32,927 nt of DNA from Desulfobacterales bacterium (GCA_028282295.1 JANQIE010000131.1:1-32927); one strand, 5' to 3'. Shown: positions 1 through 6,922, counted from the stretch's first letter. A program made the numbers and translations. The notes: generated by a model not told the origin, from the sequence alone.

Positions 1-213
1 GGCAATAAAATACCTTTAAAATTGTGATTCCGGCGAGCGCCGGAATCAAGCGTCAATTCTGGATGCCGGATCAAGTCCGGCATGACGAAGGCTTACATAT
101 TTAGTCGCCGATTTAATAATACCGGGGCATCTTTGCGATATTTCCCGGGTTCCCGCCTGCGCGGGACACAGAGAAAAATGCCGTCACCCCGGCGAAGGCC
201 GGGGTCCAGGATC
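1..213. repeat. Cluster of short REP-like palindromes
   Basis: The first 213 bases hold no credible gene but four small palindromes: GATTCCGG/CCGGAATC (26-47), ATGCCGG/CCGGCAT (63-83), a CCCGCCTGCGCGGG hairpin (about 151-164), and an ACCCCGG/CCGGGGT unit (183-213). The last is a 31-bp unit repeated identically at 6892-6922 and with a few changes at 28440-28470. The segment around 126-165 is related to the reverse complement of the repeat near 5906-5950. These look like dispersed intergenic REP elements. Bases 214-332 show nothing further. Confidence 0.75.
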
Positions 214-332
214 TAAACAACAAAATACCTTTACCAAACTCACCCGGGTCTATTGGATAACCATTGCTTTTTTACCCTCGCTGCGAACGCTACGCCTCGG
301 CGCCAAACAAAAAATGGTTTTCCATCTTGAGG

Positions 333-818
333 CTATACATGCGGATCGGCACCCAAAACCGTCCCACCATCCGGCGTCCCGGGCTTGAATTTACGCGCAA
401 GCTGCCGAATCATTTTTTTTTGCGGCTCACAGCCGTCAGTCAATAGCGCAACAAGCATTTCCAGGCGTTGCAGCACGTCAGCGCTGATCGCATGCTCCAT
501 GCGGCATACTTCGGCGGCCGCGGCATCCGGAGCCATCTGCAGCACGCGCGTTAAAAAATCCATCAGGCATCGATCGCGCCGGACAATGAAACGAGCCGCC
601 TGCGCTCCCTTTTGGGTGAACTCAATGTGGCCGTAGTGCTGATGTTCAACCAGTCCCATCGACGCCAGGGTATTGACCGCCCGGGTGACGCTCGGCTGTT
701 TAACGCCGACGGAGGCCGCCAGATCGACCACCCGCACCGAACCGTGACGGGCAAGATGCCACATGTGCTCCAAATAGTTTTCCTGGCTGGGGGTTAACTG
801 TTGAACCATGCGCTGCAC
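333..818 (-). CDS. DtxR/MntR-family metal-dependent transcriptional repressor
   Basis: A 161-residue cytoplasmic regulator of the family that represses metal-uptake or related genes when iron or manganese is bound. Residues 9-75 form the winged helix (TPSQENYLE opening, then VKQPSVTRAVNTL as recognition helix); residues 76-140 form the dimerisation and metal domain, with the family signature CRMEH (C105, E108, H109), closer to DtxR/IdeR (CxxEH) than to MntR (ExxEH). Two usual ligands look changed: the first-helix ligand position is Asn, and the RHR motif reads RRDR, so the His is Asp. There is no C-terminal SH3-like domain. The start is either GTG at 818 (a GGAAAAA stretch just upstream) or ATG at 809. 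A perfect dyad at 861-882 lies just upstream and suggests autoregulation. The metal is not certain. Confidence 0.85.
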   Translation of the reverse strand: MQRMVQQLTPSQENYLEHMWHLARHGSVRVVDLAASVGVKQPSVTRAVNTLASMGLVEHQHYGHIEFTQKGAQAARFIVRRDRCLMDFLTRVLQMAPDAAAAEVCRMEHAISADVLQRLEMLVALLTDGCEPQKKMIRQLARKFKPGTPDGGTVLGADPHV

Positions 819-860
819 TTTTTCCGGTTTACAAAGACCTGGTATGTCAAGGTAGCAGAC

Positions 861-882
861 AAAGTTAGCTTAAGCTAACTTT
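861..882. promoter_or_regulatory. Perfect 22-bp dyad, probable DtxR-type operator
   Basis: Each half reads AAAGTTAGCTT and its exact reverse complement, with no spacer. The core TTAG-N6-CTAA has the shape of DtxR/IdeR boxes, which carry TTAG...CTAA half-sites. It lies 43 bp upstream of the DtxR-family start codon. A minus-strand TTGACA sits at 906-911, so the dyad would cover the start of that transcript. It also lies about 130 bp upstream of the likely riboswitch promoter. Confidence 0.65.
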
Positions 883-1011
883 AACATTTTGTTCAAATCC
901 AAAATTGTCAAGCCGATTGACACAAACCCGAAACAGACCGAATCGGAACGATACGCCCCCACCGGCCGGTGGCGCCTTCTCTTTCTGATTCAAGTCACTT
1001 CGTCTTTACTC

Positions 1012-1040
1012 TTGACAATGGATCGATGTCAAATTAAAAG
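1012..1040 (+). promoter_or_regulatory. Candidate promoter for the riboswitch-AraC transcript
   Basis: TTGACA (1012-1017) is followed after 17 bases by TAAAAG (1035-1040), which would start transcription just before the riboswitch. The -35 is perfect and the -10 weak. The same bases form an inverted repeat, TTGACA-N9-TGTCAA (1012-1032), which could bind an activator or repressor. A second inverted pair, TGTCAA-N5-TTGACA, lies at 906-922. Confidence 0.4.
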
Positions 1041-1047
1041 TCCCAGT

Positions 1048-1230
1048 CAAGGTGCCGTACCAAAGGCTTAATAGGGAATCCCGTGCAAATCGGGAGCGGT
1101 CCCGCCGCTGTGACCCCTTTTTTTAACCGTGCGCGTAGCATAAAAACCCGTTCGCCACATGTGCCACTGCTCATTTTTTACTAGAGTGGGAAGGCCGCTG
1201 AACGGGAGGGGAAGCCAGAAGACCTGCCTT
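1048..1230 (+). promoter_or_regulatory. Cobalamin (B12) riboswitch
   Basis: The conserved elements occur in order. AAGG opens P1 (1049-1052) and pairs with CCTT at 1227-1230. AGGGAATCCCGTGCAAATC begins near 1073, followed by GGGAGCGGTCCCGCCGCTGTGACC. GCCACTG (about 1162) and GGGAAGGC (about 1188) make the kissing-loop side. CCCGTTC/GAACGGG closes an inner helix (1148-1154 with 1198-1204). The B12 box GCCAGAAGACCTGCC ends at 1228. This aptamer class binds adenosyl- or methylcobalamin in the nascent mRNA. An intrinsic terminator lies 75 bases downstream, so control is probably by transcription termination. Downstream is a regulator gene rather than the usual transport or biosynthesis gene. Confidence 0.95.
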
Positions 1231-1304
1231 AAATCATATTACCGCACCCCTGCGTGGACACAGGGGCAAGCGATCTCGGGCTTAGGGTCAAGTAAACAGG
1301 GTGC

Positions 1305-1338
1305 AACCCTTCAAGCATATTGCTTGAAGGGTTTTTTT
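1305..1338 (+). terminator. Intrinsic terminator between riboswitch and AraC-type gene
   Basis: A 13-bp stem (AACCCTTCAAGCA paired with TGCTTGAAGGGTT) around a three-base loop is followed by a run of T from 1332. The upstream GGGTGC at 1299-1304 overlaps the left arm and could form a competing hairpin with ACCC. This is the likely expression platform of the cobalamin riboswitch. Confidence 0.85.
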
Positions 1339-1386
1339 ATTTGGTGCGAACGCGGTAGTGACCCAGGCCGGGATCAATGGACGCCA

Positions 1387-2235
1387 ATGAATCCATTACC
1401 GTATCTACGCCTGACCAAGGCGTTTGCAGACATCGAGGAAGCTTCACTCAAAAAAATCGCGCGGACGTATACCTGCAAACTTTATCCCGCCAACTTTTTG
1501 TTTGTGGAACAAGACCGCAAAGCCGGCCGTGTCGGTCTGATTGCCGAAGGCTCGGCCCAAATGGTGATGCGCGATGAACGCGATCGGGAGCATATGGTCG
1601 GCATTTTGAATCCGGGCGAATTCATGGCGGATATCTCGCTGTTTGTCGGGCATGCGGCGCTTACCAGCATTATCAGCCGCGAGCCGCTGGTCGGGCTGAT
1701 CCAACAGCGCGCCGATTTTTTCAAGATGCTGGAAGCGTTTCCCGCGCTCAAAGACTTTTTCTACCGCCATACCATGCAAACAGCCTGGCAGTACTACCAG
1801 TCGAATCGCCGGTGCCGTGATTTTGTGACGGCCCAATCCAAAACACCGGAACAAATTCCAGGCACGGTTAAAAAGTCGATCGAGTTGATCGATCGCTTTT
1901 ACTCCGATCCTTTGACCCTGGGCGCCGTTGCCAAGGAAAGCGGAATGAGCCGTTACTACCTGTCGCGCGTGTTCAAGCGTTACACCGGTTGTTCGTTCAA
2001 GGAATACCTGAACCGTAAACGAATCGAAGCCGCCAAAACCCTGATGCAGCGCAAAAACCTGAATGTCTCCGAAGCCGGTTTCACGGTGGGGTACAACGAC
2101 CTGTCATATTTTTCACGCACGTTTAAAGCCTTTGAAGGTGTGTCACCCTCCGAGTTTCGCAAATCCCTCAAGGGCTCGCGCGAAAGGGTGATCCCCGGCG
2201 TTTTTCACTCTGCCGATTTTCGCAAAAAAGTATAA
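1387..2235 (+). CDS. CRP-like sensor / AraC-type DNA-binding fusion regulator
   Basis: A 282-residue cytoplasmic transcription factor. Residues about 15-125 resemble a cyclic-nucleotide-binding (CRP/FNR effector) beta-roll, with GLIAEGSAQMVMRDE and the strand-turn NPGEFMADISLF. Residues about 160-262 form an AraC/XylS double helix-turn-helix (LGAVAKESGMSRYYLSRVFKRYTG, then the VGYNDLSYFSRTFKAFEGVSPSEFR signature). The ligand is unknown. The reading frame is open back to 1159, but that part overlaps the riboswitch and terminator; ATG 1387 follows a GGGATC stretch and starts at the domain edge, so it is preferred. It is preceded by the riboswitch and terminator and followed by secreted-protein genes in the same direction, which it may control. 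Confidence 0.88.
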   Translation: MNPLPYLRLTKAFADIEEASLKKIARTYTCKLYPANFLFVEQDRKAGRVGLIAEGSAQMVMRDERDREHMVGILNPGEFMADISLFVGHAALTSIISREPLVGLIQQRADFFKMLEAFPALKDFFYRHTMQTAWQYYQSNRRCRDFVTAQSKTPEQIPGTVKKSIELIDRFYSDPLTLGAVAKESGMSRYYLSRVFKRYTGCSFKEYLNRKRIEAAKTLMQRKNLNVSEAGFTVGYNDLSYFSRTFKAFEGVSPSEFRKSLKGSRERVIPGVFHSADFRKKV

Positions 2236-2412
2236 CTTTTTGACAAATTATTCAGAGAAATTCGTGCTGCAATCCACTATCAGATAGCAGCAGAGAATCC
2301 GGTTGCCGGCGCACCGCCCCGACCACGAGCATGGGACTTGCCCTCGTCGTCGCCCCAGTGGTGTTCGGGCAACCCCCATCACAGCCACCCCCGGATCGGA
2401 AAGGAGACAACA
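2236..2412 (+). other. Structured leader between AraC-type gene and PEP-CTERM gene
   Basis: No gene. Hairpins visible: GCTGC...GCAGC enclosing the palindrome CTATCAGATAG (about 2267-2292), a CGACCACGAG/CTCGTCGTCG pair (about 2320-2359), and GCCC/GGGC (about 2353-2372). A TTGACA at 2240-2245 could be a -35 but has no good -10. AAGGAG at 2401-2406 is the ribosome site for the next gene. It lacks the conserved cobalamin-box sequences, so it is not called a second riboswitch. Confidence 0.4.
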
Positions 2413-3252
2413 ATGCGGATAATGCCAGTTTTACTCACCGTTCTTTTACTCACCTGGAGTACGTCGGTGTACGCCGCCACGGCCACCTTCGAAGATCTTA
2501 ACCCGCCCACTTCGTACAACGGCCCCGGCGGCGGCGGCTATTACAACGGCGCGGACGGCGCCGGCGGCTTCCTGAACTCGGATTTCTGGTTTACCAACAA
2601 TCACAATGCCACCTACGGTTCCTGGGACGGCTGGGCCTATTCCAATACATCCGATACCACCACCGCCGGCTACACCAATCAGTACAGCGCCGTCACCGGC
2701 AGCGGCGCCGATGGCTCCGATACCTACGGCGTGGCCTACATGTCGACCTTTGGCCCGAACAACACCCAAATTCTTTTCGGTTACAACTCGGGACAGTATG
2801 CTCAGTCCGTGGAGAGCATCCAGGTCACCAACACCACCTATGCCGCTCTGTCCATGCAAAACGGAGACAGTTTCGCCAAGCAATTCGGCGGGCTCGATGG
2901 AACTGATCCGGATTGGTTCCTGATGACCGTCTACGGCCTGGATGCCGGTTATGCGCGCACCGCCGAATCGGTGTCGTTCTATCTGGCCGACTACCGCTCC
3001 GACAATCCGCTCGACGACTATATTCTCACCGATTGGCATCAACTGGACTTGACCGGCCTGGGCACGGTCTACGGTCTGGAATTTGAACTATCCTCTTCCG
3101 ATGTCGGTGCTTTTGGGATGAACACCCCGGCGTACTTTGCCATGGACAACCTGGAAGCCAGCGCCGTTCCGGTGCCTGCCGCGGTCTGGCTGCTGGGCAG
3201 CGGTCTGCTGGGCCTGATCGGCTTGCGCAGAAATCATCAATCCAAAACCTGA
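2413..3252 (+). CDS. DUF4465-type secreted protein with PEP-CTERM sorting tail
   Basis: A 279-residue exported protein. Residues 1-21 are a Sec signal peptide ending SVYA. The body (about 25-250) matches my memory of DUF4465: an opening FEDL, DFWFTNNHNATYGSWDGWAYSN, then TAGYTNQYSAVTG, YGVAYMS and a closing YFAMDNLEAS. The tail PVPAAVWLLGSGLLGLIG plus basic residues is a PEP-CTERM (VPxPA) signal, processed by exosortase/archaeosortase-type enzymes and linked to surface display. The start is fixed by AAGGAG six bases upstream. It is 13 bp from the next gene. From memory, DUF4465 proteins often occur beside TonB-dependent and corrinoid-uptake genes in Bacteroidetes; the riboswitch upstream fits that, but the ligand is not shown. 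Confidence 0.85.
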   Translation: MRIMPVLLTVLLLTWSTSVYAATATFEDLNPPTSYNGPGGGGYYNGADGAGGFLNSDFWFTNNHNATYGSWDGWAYSNTSDTTTAGYTNQYSAVTGSGADGSDTYGVAYMSTFGPNNTQILFGYNSGQYAQSVESIQVTNTTYAALSMQNGDSFAKQFGGLDGTDPDWFLMTVYGLDAGYARTAESVSFYLADYRSDNPLDDYILTDWHQLDLTGLGTVYGLEFELSSSDVGAFGMNTPAYFAMDNLEASAVPVPAAVWLLGSGLLGLIGLRRNHQSKT

Positions 3253-3265
3253 AGGATAAATTATC

Positions 3266-4150
3266 ATGATGAAAAAACAAATCATCGTCCTGATACTTTT
3301 TCTGTGCAGCCCAATATTTGCAAGCCCGGCCCTGGCCGGCCCCTACACAGGCGACGGCATCGACGGATTTGTCGGTGGAACGGTAAATCCGATTTTTCAG
3401 GGCTGGGCCACCGGTTACCTGAATTACAATCCGGCGCCCGGTGTCAGCGCCAGTTGGCAGACACCGGAAAGAACCCTGGGGCCGGTGACCGGTAACAATG
3501 CGGACATTGCGTCACTGGGAGACTTGAGCCAAGCCCAGATCGACGCCTGGCTGGCCGACCCATCGAACAGTCCGGGTCCCGGCGAAATCACTCTGACCTT
3601 TGACGCGCCGATCACCGACGGACTCGGCTACGACTTTGCCGTGTTCGAAAACGGTTTTGGCTCCGGCGGCGGTCTGTTCGCCGAATTGGGGTATGTGGAC
3701 GTCTCTTCGGACGGCCTTAACTTCGCCCGGTTCGACAGCGTTTCGCTCACCCCCGGGCCGGTGGGCGGCTACGGCACCATTGATCCCACTGATGTTCACA
3801 ACCTGGCCGGCAAACACCCCAATGCCTACGGCACATCGATCGGCACCGGTTTCGACCTTGCGAATCTGCTCACGCACGATCTGGTGCTGGCCGGTCTGGT
3901 CGATCTGAACGACATCAACTTTGTTCGCATCGTGGATGTTCCGGGCAGCGGCGACTTTCTCGACGCGCAAGGCAATCCCATCTACGACGCCTGGGTAACC
4001 TGGGGGTCCGGCGGCGTCGATCTGGAAGCCGTCGGGGTAATCAACGCAGCGGTTACCCAGACTCCGGTGCCGGGGGCAGTGTGGTTGTTGGGCAGCGGCG
4101 TGCTGGCCCTGGCCGGCATCAGGCAAAGAAAACCAAAAAAAGGAGAATAA
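3266..4150 (+). CDS. PEP-CTERM secreted 'cell surface protein' family member
   Basis: A 294-residue exported protein. A signal peptide runs to about residue 24 (SPALA). The body contains GEITLTFDAPITDGLGYDFAVFENGF, then FAELGYVDVSSDGLNFARF, HNLAGKHPNAYGTSIGTGFDLANL and NFVRIVDVPGSGDF, a pattern I recall from proteins annotated only as 'cell surface protein' and often encoded near DUF4465 proteins. The C-terminus (PVPGAVWLLGSGVLALAG plus basic residues) is a PEP-CTERM tail. ATG 3266 has AAGGA nine bases upstream; ATG 3269 is an alternative. The stop is two bases from the next start, so the genes are co-transcribed. The fold is probably a beta-sandwich; no enzyme motif is seen. Confidence 0.82.
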   Translation: MMKKQIIVLILFLCSPIFASPALAGPYTGDGIDGFVGGTVNPIFQGWATGYLNYNPAPGVSASWQTPERTLGPVTGNNADIASLGDLSQAQIDAWLADPSNSPGPGEITLTFDAPITDGLGYDFAVFENGFGSGGGLFAELGYVDVSSDGLNFARFDSVSLTPGPVGGYGTIDPTDVHNLAGKHPNAYGTSIGTGFDLANLLTHDLVLAGLVDLNDINFVRIVDVPGSGDFLDAQGNPIYDAWVTWGSGGVDLEAVGVINAAVTQTPVPGAVWLLGSGVLALAGIRQRKPKKGE

Positions 4151-4152
4151 AC

Positions 4153-5649
4153 ATGATGAAAAGACAAAGATGGCGCAAACCGTTGCAGACCGTGGGGTTC
4201 ATGGCGCTGCTGCTTTTATGCATCAGTCTGCCGCTAACCGGTTACGCCGACGACTTCGACGAATACGCACCGGCCGCCACGACGATCGACCTGCCGCCGG
4301 CCGGCGGTTTTTTCGGCAACTACAGTTGGTTTACCGCCTCCGAGTACTTCCCGGCAAACACGCCGGTAGCCATCGACAACTTTCAGGCCCAGGGGCGCAT
4401 CCTGGCAGCCACGGGCAAGGAGCTTTACCTGCAGCGCAACTACGGATCGGGCGGTTCGGCCTGGGATGTCGTGGCCACGGTGGCCGGCGGAAACATGGAC
4501 CCGAGTTTTGTGAGGATCTCGCCCGACGGTAGCACCATCGCCCTGGGCATCGGCTTTAACGCGCCGCTGATGGTATTTCCCACCAGTATCCTCAGCATCA
4601 ACAACCCACCGGTGCTCGATACCCATCCCCAGGTGACCGCCTACGCGGTCAATTACTACGATGCCGCCTGGGCCGACAACCGCTACCTGCTGGTCAACGG
4701 CGGTCAATGGCCGGGCCCGCCGTATGCCAGCGGCGTCGGGGTGCTCGACACCACCAACCCGGCCGACACCGGCACCGGCCTGATCGACAACATCCCCGGC
4801 GCCTCGGCCGGGATCGCCGTCGACCGGGTCAACAACCGATTGATCACCGGCATCGGTTACGCCCCGGCCGGTGGCGGGAACCCCAACCGCACCGGTGAAA
4901 TCAAGCTGTGGAACGCCGGGGAATGGTCCACCACGCCCTCAACGGCCCTCGACTATGAGACCAACCCGAAAGTCCTGGCCCAAAACGTCCTGAGTGCCGC
5001 CTACCTGGCATTTGACAAAGAAGGAAATGTCACCGTGGGCGGGGGCGACGCGTTCGGTACCGGCGGTGTGGGTGAAAACGGCTACGCCGCCGTGATCCGC
5101 AAAGACCCGGCCGTGGACCGCGTGGCCGCAGGCGGCGCCCCGGTAAACGATGGTGACTGGAGCGATACCGCCGAGTACCGCGTTCTTGCATCTGATCCGT
5201 GCATGAACGATTCCGCCACCGGGATTGTTTACGGCGGCTGGGGCGAGGCATTGGCCGTGGTCTGGAATCCTTTGACCATGCCCTCGGGCTGTGCCGGTGT
5301 GCCCGGCTCCGCTGGTGAATTCTGGAATCAGGGCGTCATCCCCCGGATCACCGTTCACTACCCGGACAACCCGCCGGATCAGGACAGCGACGGCGTGCCG
5401 GATGCCTCGGACAACGCCTACCTGACCGCCAATTCCGGCCAGGAAGACGCGGACGGCGACGGCTATGGCAACATGGTCGATGCGGATTTCAACAATGACA
5501 ACGTAGTTAACTTTTCAGACTTCAACACCCTGAAAGCCGAATGGCTTGGGTCCGACCCGGTGGCCGACATGAATGCCGATGGTGTGGTCAATTTCTCCGA
5601 CTACAATCTGCTCAAGGACCGCTGGCTGCAGCCGGCGCCCTACTACTAA
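4153..5649 (+). CDS. Secreted beta-propeller protein with C-terminal dockerin-like repeats
   Basis: A 498-residue exported protein; the signal peptide runs to about residue 34 (LTGYA). Residues about 60-410 have the repeating pattern of a beta-propeller of YncE/NHL type (FVRISPDGSTIALGIG, AWADNRYLLVNGG, GIAVDRVNNRLITGIGY, YLAFDKEGNVTVGGGD). Residues about 415-440 are a thrombospondin-3-like acidic segment (DQDSDGVPDASDNA). Residues about 443-495 carry two dockerin-like calcium loops, each D-x-N-x-D-x-VNFSD(F/Y)N-L followed by a basic-W end. There is no PEP-CTERM tail, unlike the two genes upstream, so surface attachment could come from binding a cohesin; the gene at 6172 encodes a cohesin-like protein. 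ATG 4153 has AAAAGGAG upstream and is almost coupled to the previous stop. Confidence 0.8.
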   Translation: MMKRQRWRKPLQTVGFMALLLLCISLPLTGYADDFDEYAPAATTIDLPPAGGFFGNYSWFTASEYFPANTPVAIDNFQAQGRILAATGKELYLQRNYGSGGSAWDVVATVAGGNMDPSFVRISPDGSTIALGIGFNAPLMVFPTSILSINNPPVLDTHPQVTAYAVNYYDAAWADNRYLLVNGGQWPGPPYASGVGVLDTTNPADTGTGLIDNIPGASAGIAVDRVNNRLITGIGYAPAGGGNPNRTGEIKLWNAGEWSTTPSTALDYETNPKVLAQNVLSAAYLAFDKEGNVTVGGGDAFGTGGVGENGYAAVIRKDPAVDRVAAGGAPVNDGDWSDTAEYRVLASDPCMNDSATGIVYGGWGEALAVVWNPLTMPSGCAGVPGSAGEFWNQGVIPRITVHYPDNPPDQDSDGVPDASDNAYLTANSGQEDADGDGYGNMVDADFNNDNVVNFSDFNTLKAEWLGSDPVADMNADGVVNFSDYNLLKDRWLQPAPYY

Positions 5650-5848
5650 GCCACGGAGGTCCATCCGGAAATGACATTTTTTAGCCCCTGGCGGCGTGGC
5701 GGCGTTCTCGCATTTTTACAACCAACAAACCAATGTCATTAACTTAAGGCAGTGGCTCAGGGCTTTCACCTGTAGCCGACATTTGTAAAACGCCCTTACG
5801 TTGCCGGCGGGCCACCGGAACGAGCTATTTGCGGGTCTTGAGAGATTT

Positions 5849-5934
5849 CCTGGATTCCCGCCCGCACGGGAATGACGACGTAGATTTTGCCTCGTCGTGT
5901 TCAGACGTCATTCCCGCGCAGGCGGGAATCCAGG
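5849..5934. repeat. Inverted pair of GGATTCCCGCC-type repeats
   Basis: Two 29-bp arms (5849-5877 and 5906-5934) match as reverse complements at 27 of 29 positions, around a 28-base loop; weaker pairing continues outward. Each arm is itself a small hairpin (CCCGCNNGCNCGGG). The same unit appears once near 126-165. As RNA this would fold strongly on either strand. Confidence 0.75.
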
Positions 5935-6069
5935 AGATCTCGCAAAGATGCCTGAGCGTTGTTGTCGGACTTCGACATGCAATTTCGCTCACAGTGTTAT
6001 TCATTTTTTCTTAGCTTGTGCCCATCCGGAAACGGCTATGGGTTAAGCATCTCTTCAACGCATCGGATA

Positions 6070-6116
6070 GTTAGCAGTTGTCAGTGTGCCTTTACTGAGT
6101 ACTGGCAACTGATAAC
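6070..6116. repeat. Short inverted repeat
   Basis: GTTAGCAGTTGTCAGT (6070-6085) and ACTGGCAACTGATAAC (6101-6116) pair at 14 of 16 positions around a 15-base loop, 56 bases before the next gene. There is no T run, so it is not a typical terminator; it may be a further dispersed repeat. Confidence 0.55.
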
Positions 6117-6171
6117 TCAATGCCACTAACCGACAAACTACAAAACCACAAAGAAAGGAGATTGGCAGACC

Positions 6172-6792
6172 ATGAAAACAAAGTTGATCAAACAGGGAGT
6201 CTTGTTGGCAGTGCTTCTGCTGGCTGCAACCGGCGCCCACGCGTGGCAGTTTGAAATCGACAACACGCAAAACGACCTGGTCTTCGAAGTATGGTTCAAT
6301 ACACAGGGCGACACCGTTCAACTTGACGGCTATGGGCTCGATTTCGGCTTTGACGCGACGGAAATGGCCTGGTCCGGCGACTACACCAACACGGCGCCCG
6401 CACCGCTGTTTGCGGACCTTCTGGGCCCCGCGTCCGCCAACGGGACCGGATCGATCAGCAATTTCAATGCCGCGTCGTTCGGTGCCGGTCCCACGTTCGG
6501 ACCGGATACGCGCCTGCTGCTGGGCACGCTCGGATTTGACCTGCTGAATCCGGATACATCCTTGCAAGACGGTGCACCGGACGTGTGGTTCGATCTGGCT
6601 TCGCAAAATCTCATTGTAACGCTGGATGTCAACGGCGCCGGGCTGGCGGAATACAGCGCCGCGGCCGGCAACTTCCAGTTTGCGCTCGGTCCGGACCTGG
6701 ATATCGGCAATCCGGTCCCGGTCCCTGCCGCAGTCTGGTTGTTCGGCTCGGGTCTGCTCGGTCTTATCGGCCTCCGGCGCCGCAAACGGTAA
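6172..6792 (+). CDS. Cohesin-like PEP-CTERM secreted protein
   Basis: A 206-residue exported protein with a signal peptide ending near residue 24 (TGAHA). The middle (about 25-175) has the outline of a cohesin-type immunoglobulin-like domain: an early strand with DLVFEVWF, VQLDGYGLDFGFDATEM, then LGTLGFDLL and VWFDLASQNLIVTLDVNG. This is a family guess from pattern, not a firm match. The end PVPAAVWLFGSGLLGLIG plus RRRKR is a PEP-CTERM tail. ATG 6172 has AAAGGAG about 11 bases upstream. A dockerin-bearing protein is encoded just upstream (4153-5649), so the two could form a surface pair. Typical cohesin-like PEP-CTERM proteins have about this length. Confidence 0.75.
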   Translation: MKTKLIKQGVLLAVLLLAATGAHAWQFEIDNTQNDLVFEVWFNTQGDTVQLDGYGLDFGFDATEMAWSGDYTNTAPAPLFADLLGPASANGTGSISNFNAASFGAGPTFGPDTRLLLGTLGFDLLNPDTSLQDGAPDVWFDLASQNLIVTLDVNGAGLAEYSAAAGNFQFALGPDLDIGNPVPVPAAVWLFGSGLLGLIGLRRRKR

Positions 6793-6822
6793 TGCCACAT
6801 CCATAATCCATGTACTTGCGCG

Positions 6823-6846
6823 ATGGGGAGAAATATTTCTCCCCAT
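6823..6846. terminator. Perfect 24-bp palindrome after the cohesin-like gene
   Basis: ATGGGGAGAAAT is followed directly by its reverse complement, 30 bases after the stop codon. The hairpin is strong but followed by CCGTCTTTCC rather than a T run, so it may be a weak or factor-assisted terminator, or a protein-binding dyad. Confidence 0.45.
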
Positions 6847-6891
6847 CCGTCTTTCCGCGGCCCTAACCGGCGACAAAACAAATTATTAGCT

Positions 6892-6922
6892 GTCACCCCG
6901 GCGAAGGCCGGGGTCCAGGATC
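6892..6922. repeat. REP-like element, second copy
   Basis: Identical over 31 bases to the unit at 183-213 and close to the one at 28440-28470, with CACCCCGG...CCGGGGT arms. It lies just before the ribosome site of the gene at 6961. Confidence 0.8.

Larger units (their letters stand above)
5650..6171. other. Intergenic region with repeat remnants, no gene
   Basis: About 520 bases without a credible coding region. The left part (5662-5715) resembles the left arm of the palindrome at 18182-18331 (CATCCGGAAAT, then CCCCTGGCGGCG and TTCTCGCATTTTTA), without a clear right arm. CCCATCCGGAAA recurs at about 6018. Two better inverted repeats are listed separately. A ribosome site AAAGGAG lies at about 6154-6160 for the next gene. 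Confidence 0.6.

Noticed and set aside
1..213. CRISPR array
   Set aside because: The palindromic units differ in sequence and spacing and there are no regular direct repeats or spacers.
1159..1386. Longer N-terminus of the AraC-type protein, starting at ATG 1159
   Set aside because: This part overlaps the riboswitch aptamer and the terminator stem and its translation is not like the family; ATG 1387 fits the domain start.
2280..2400. A second cobalamin riboswitch upstream of the DUF4465-type gene
   Set aside because: GAATCCGG and CCAGTGG look suggestive, but the conserved AAATC core and GCCAG-AGACC box are absent.
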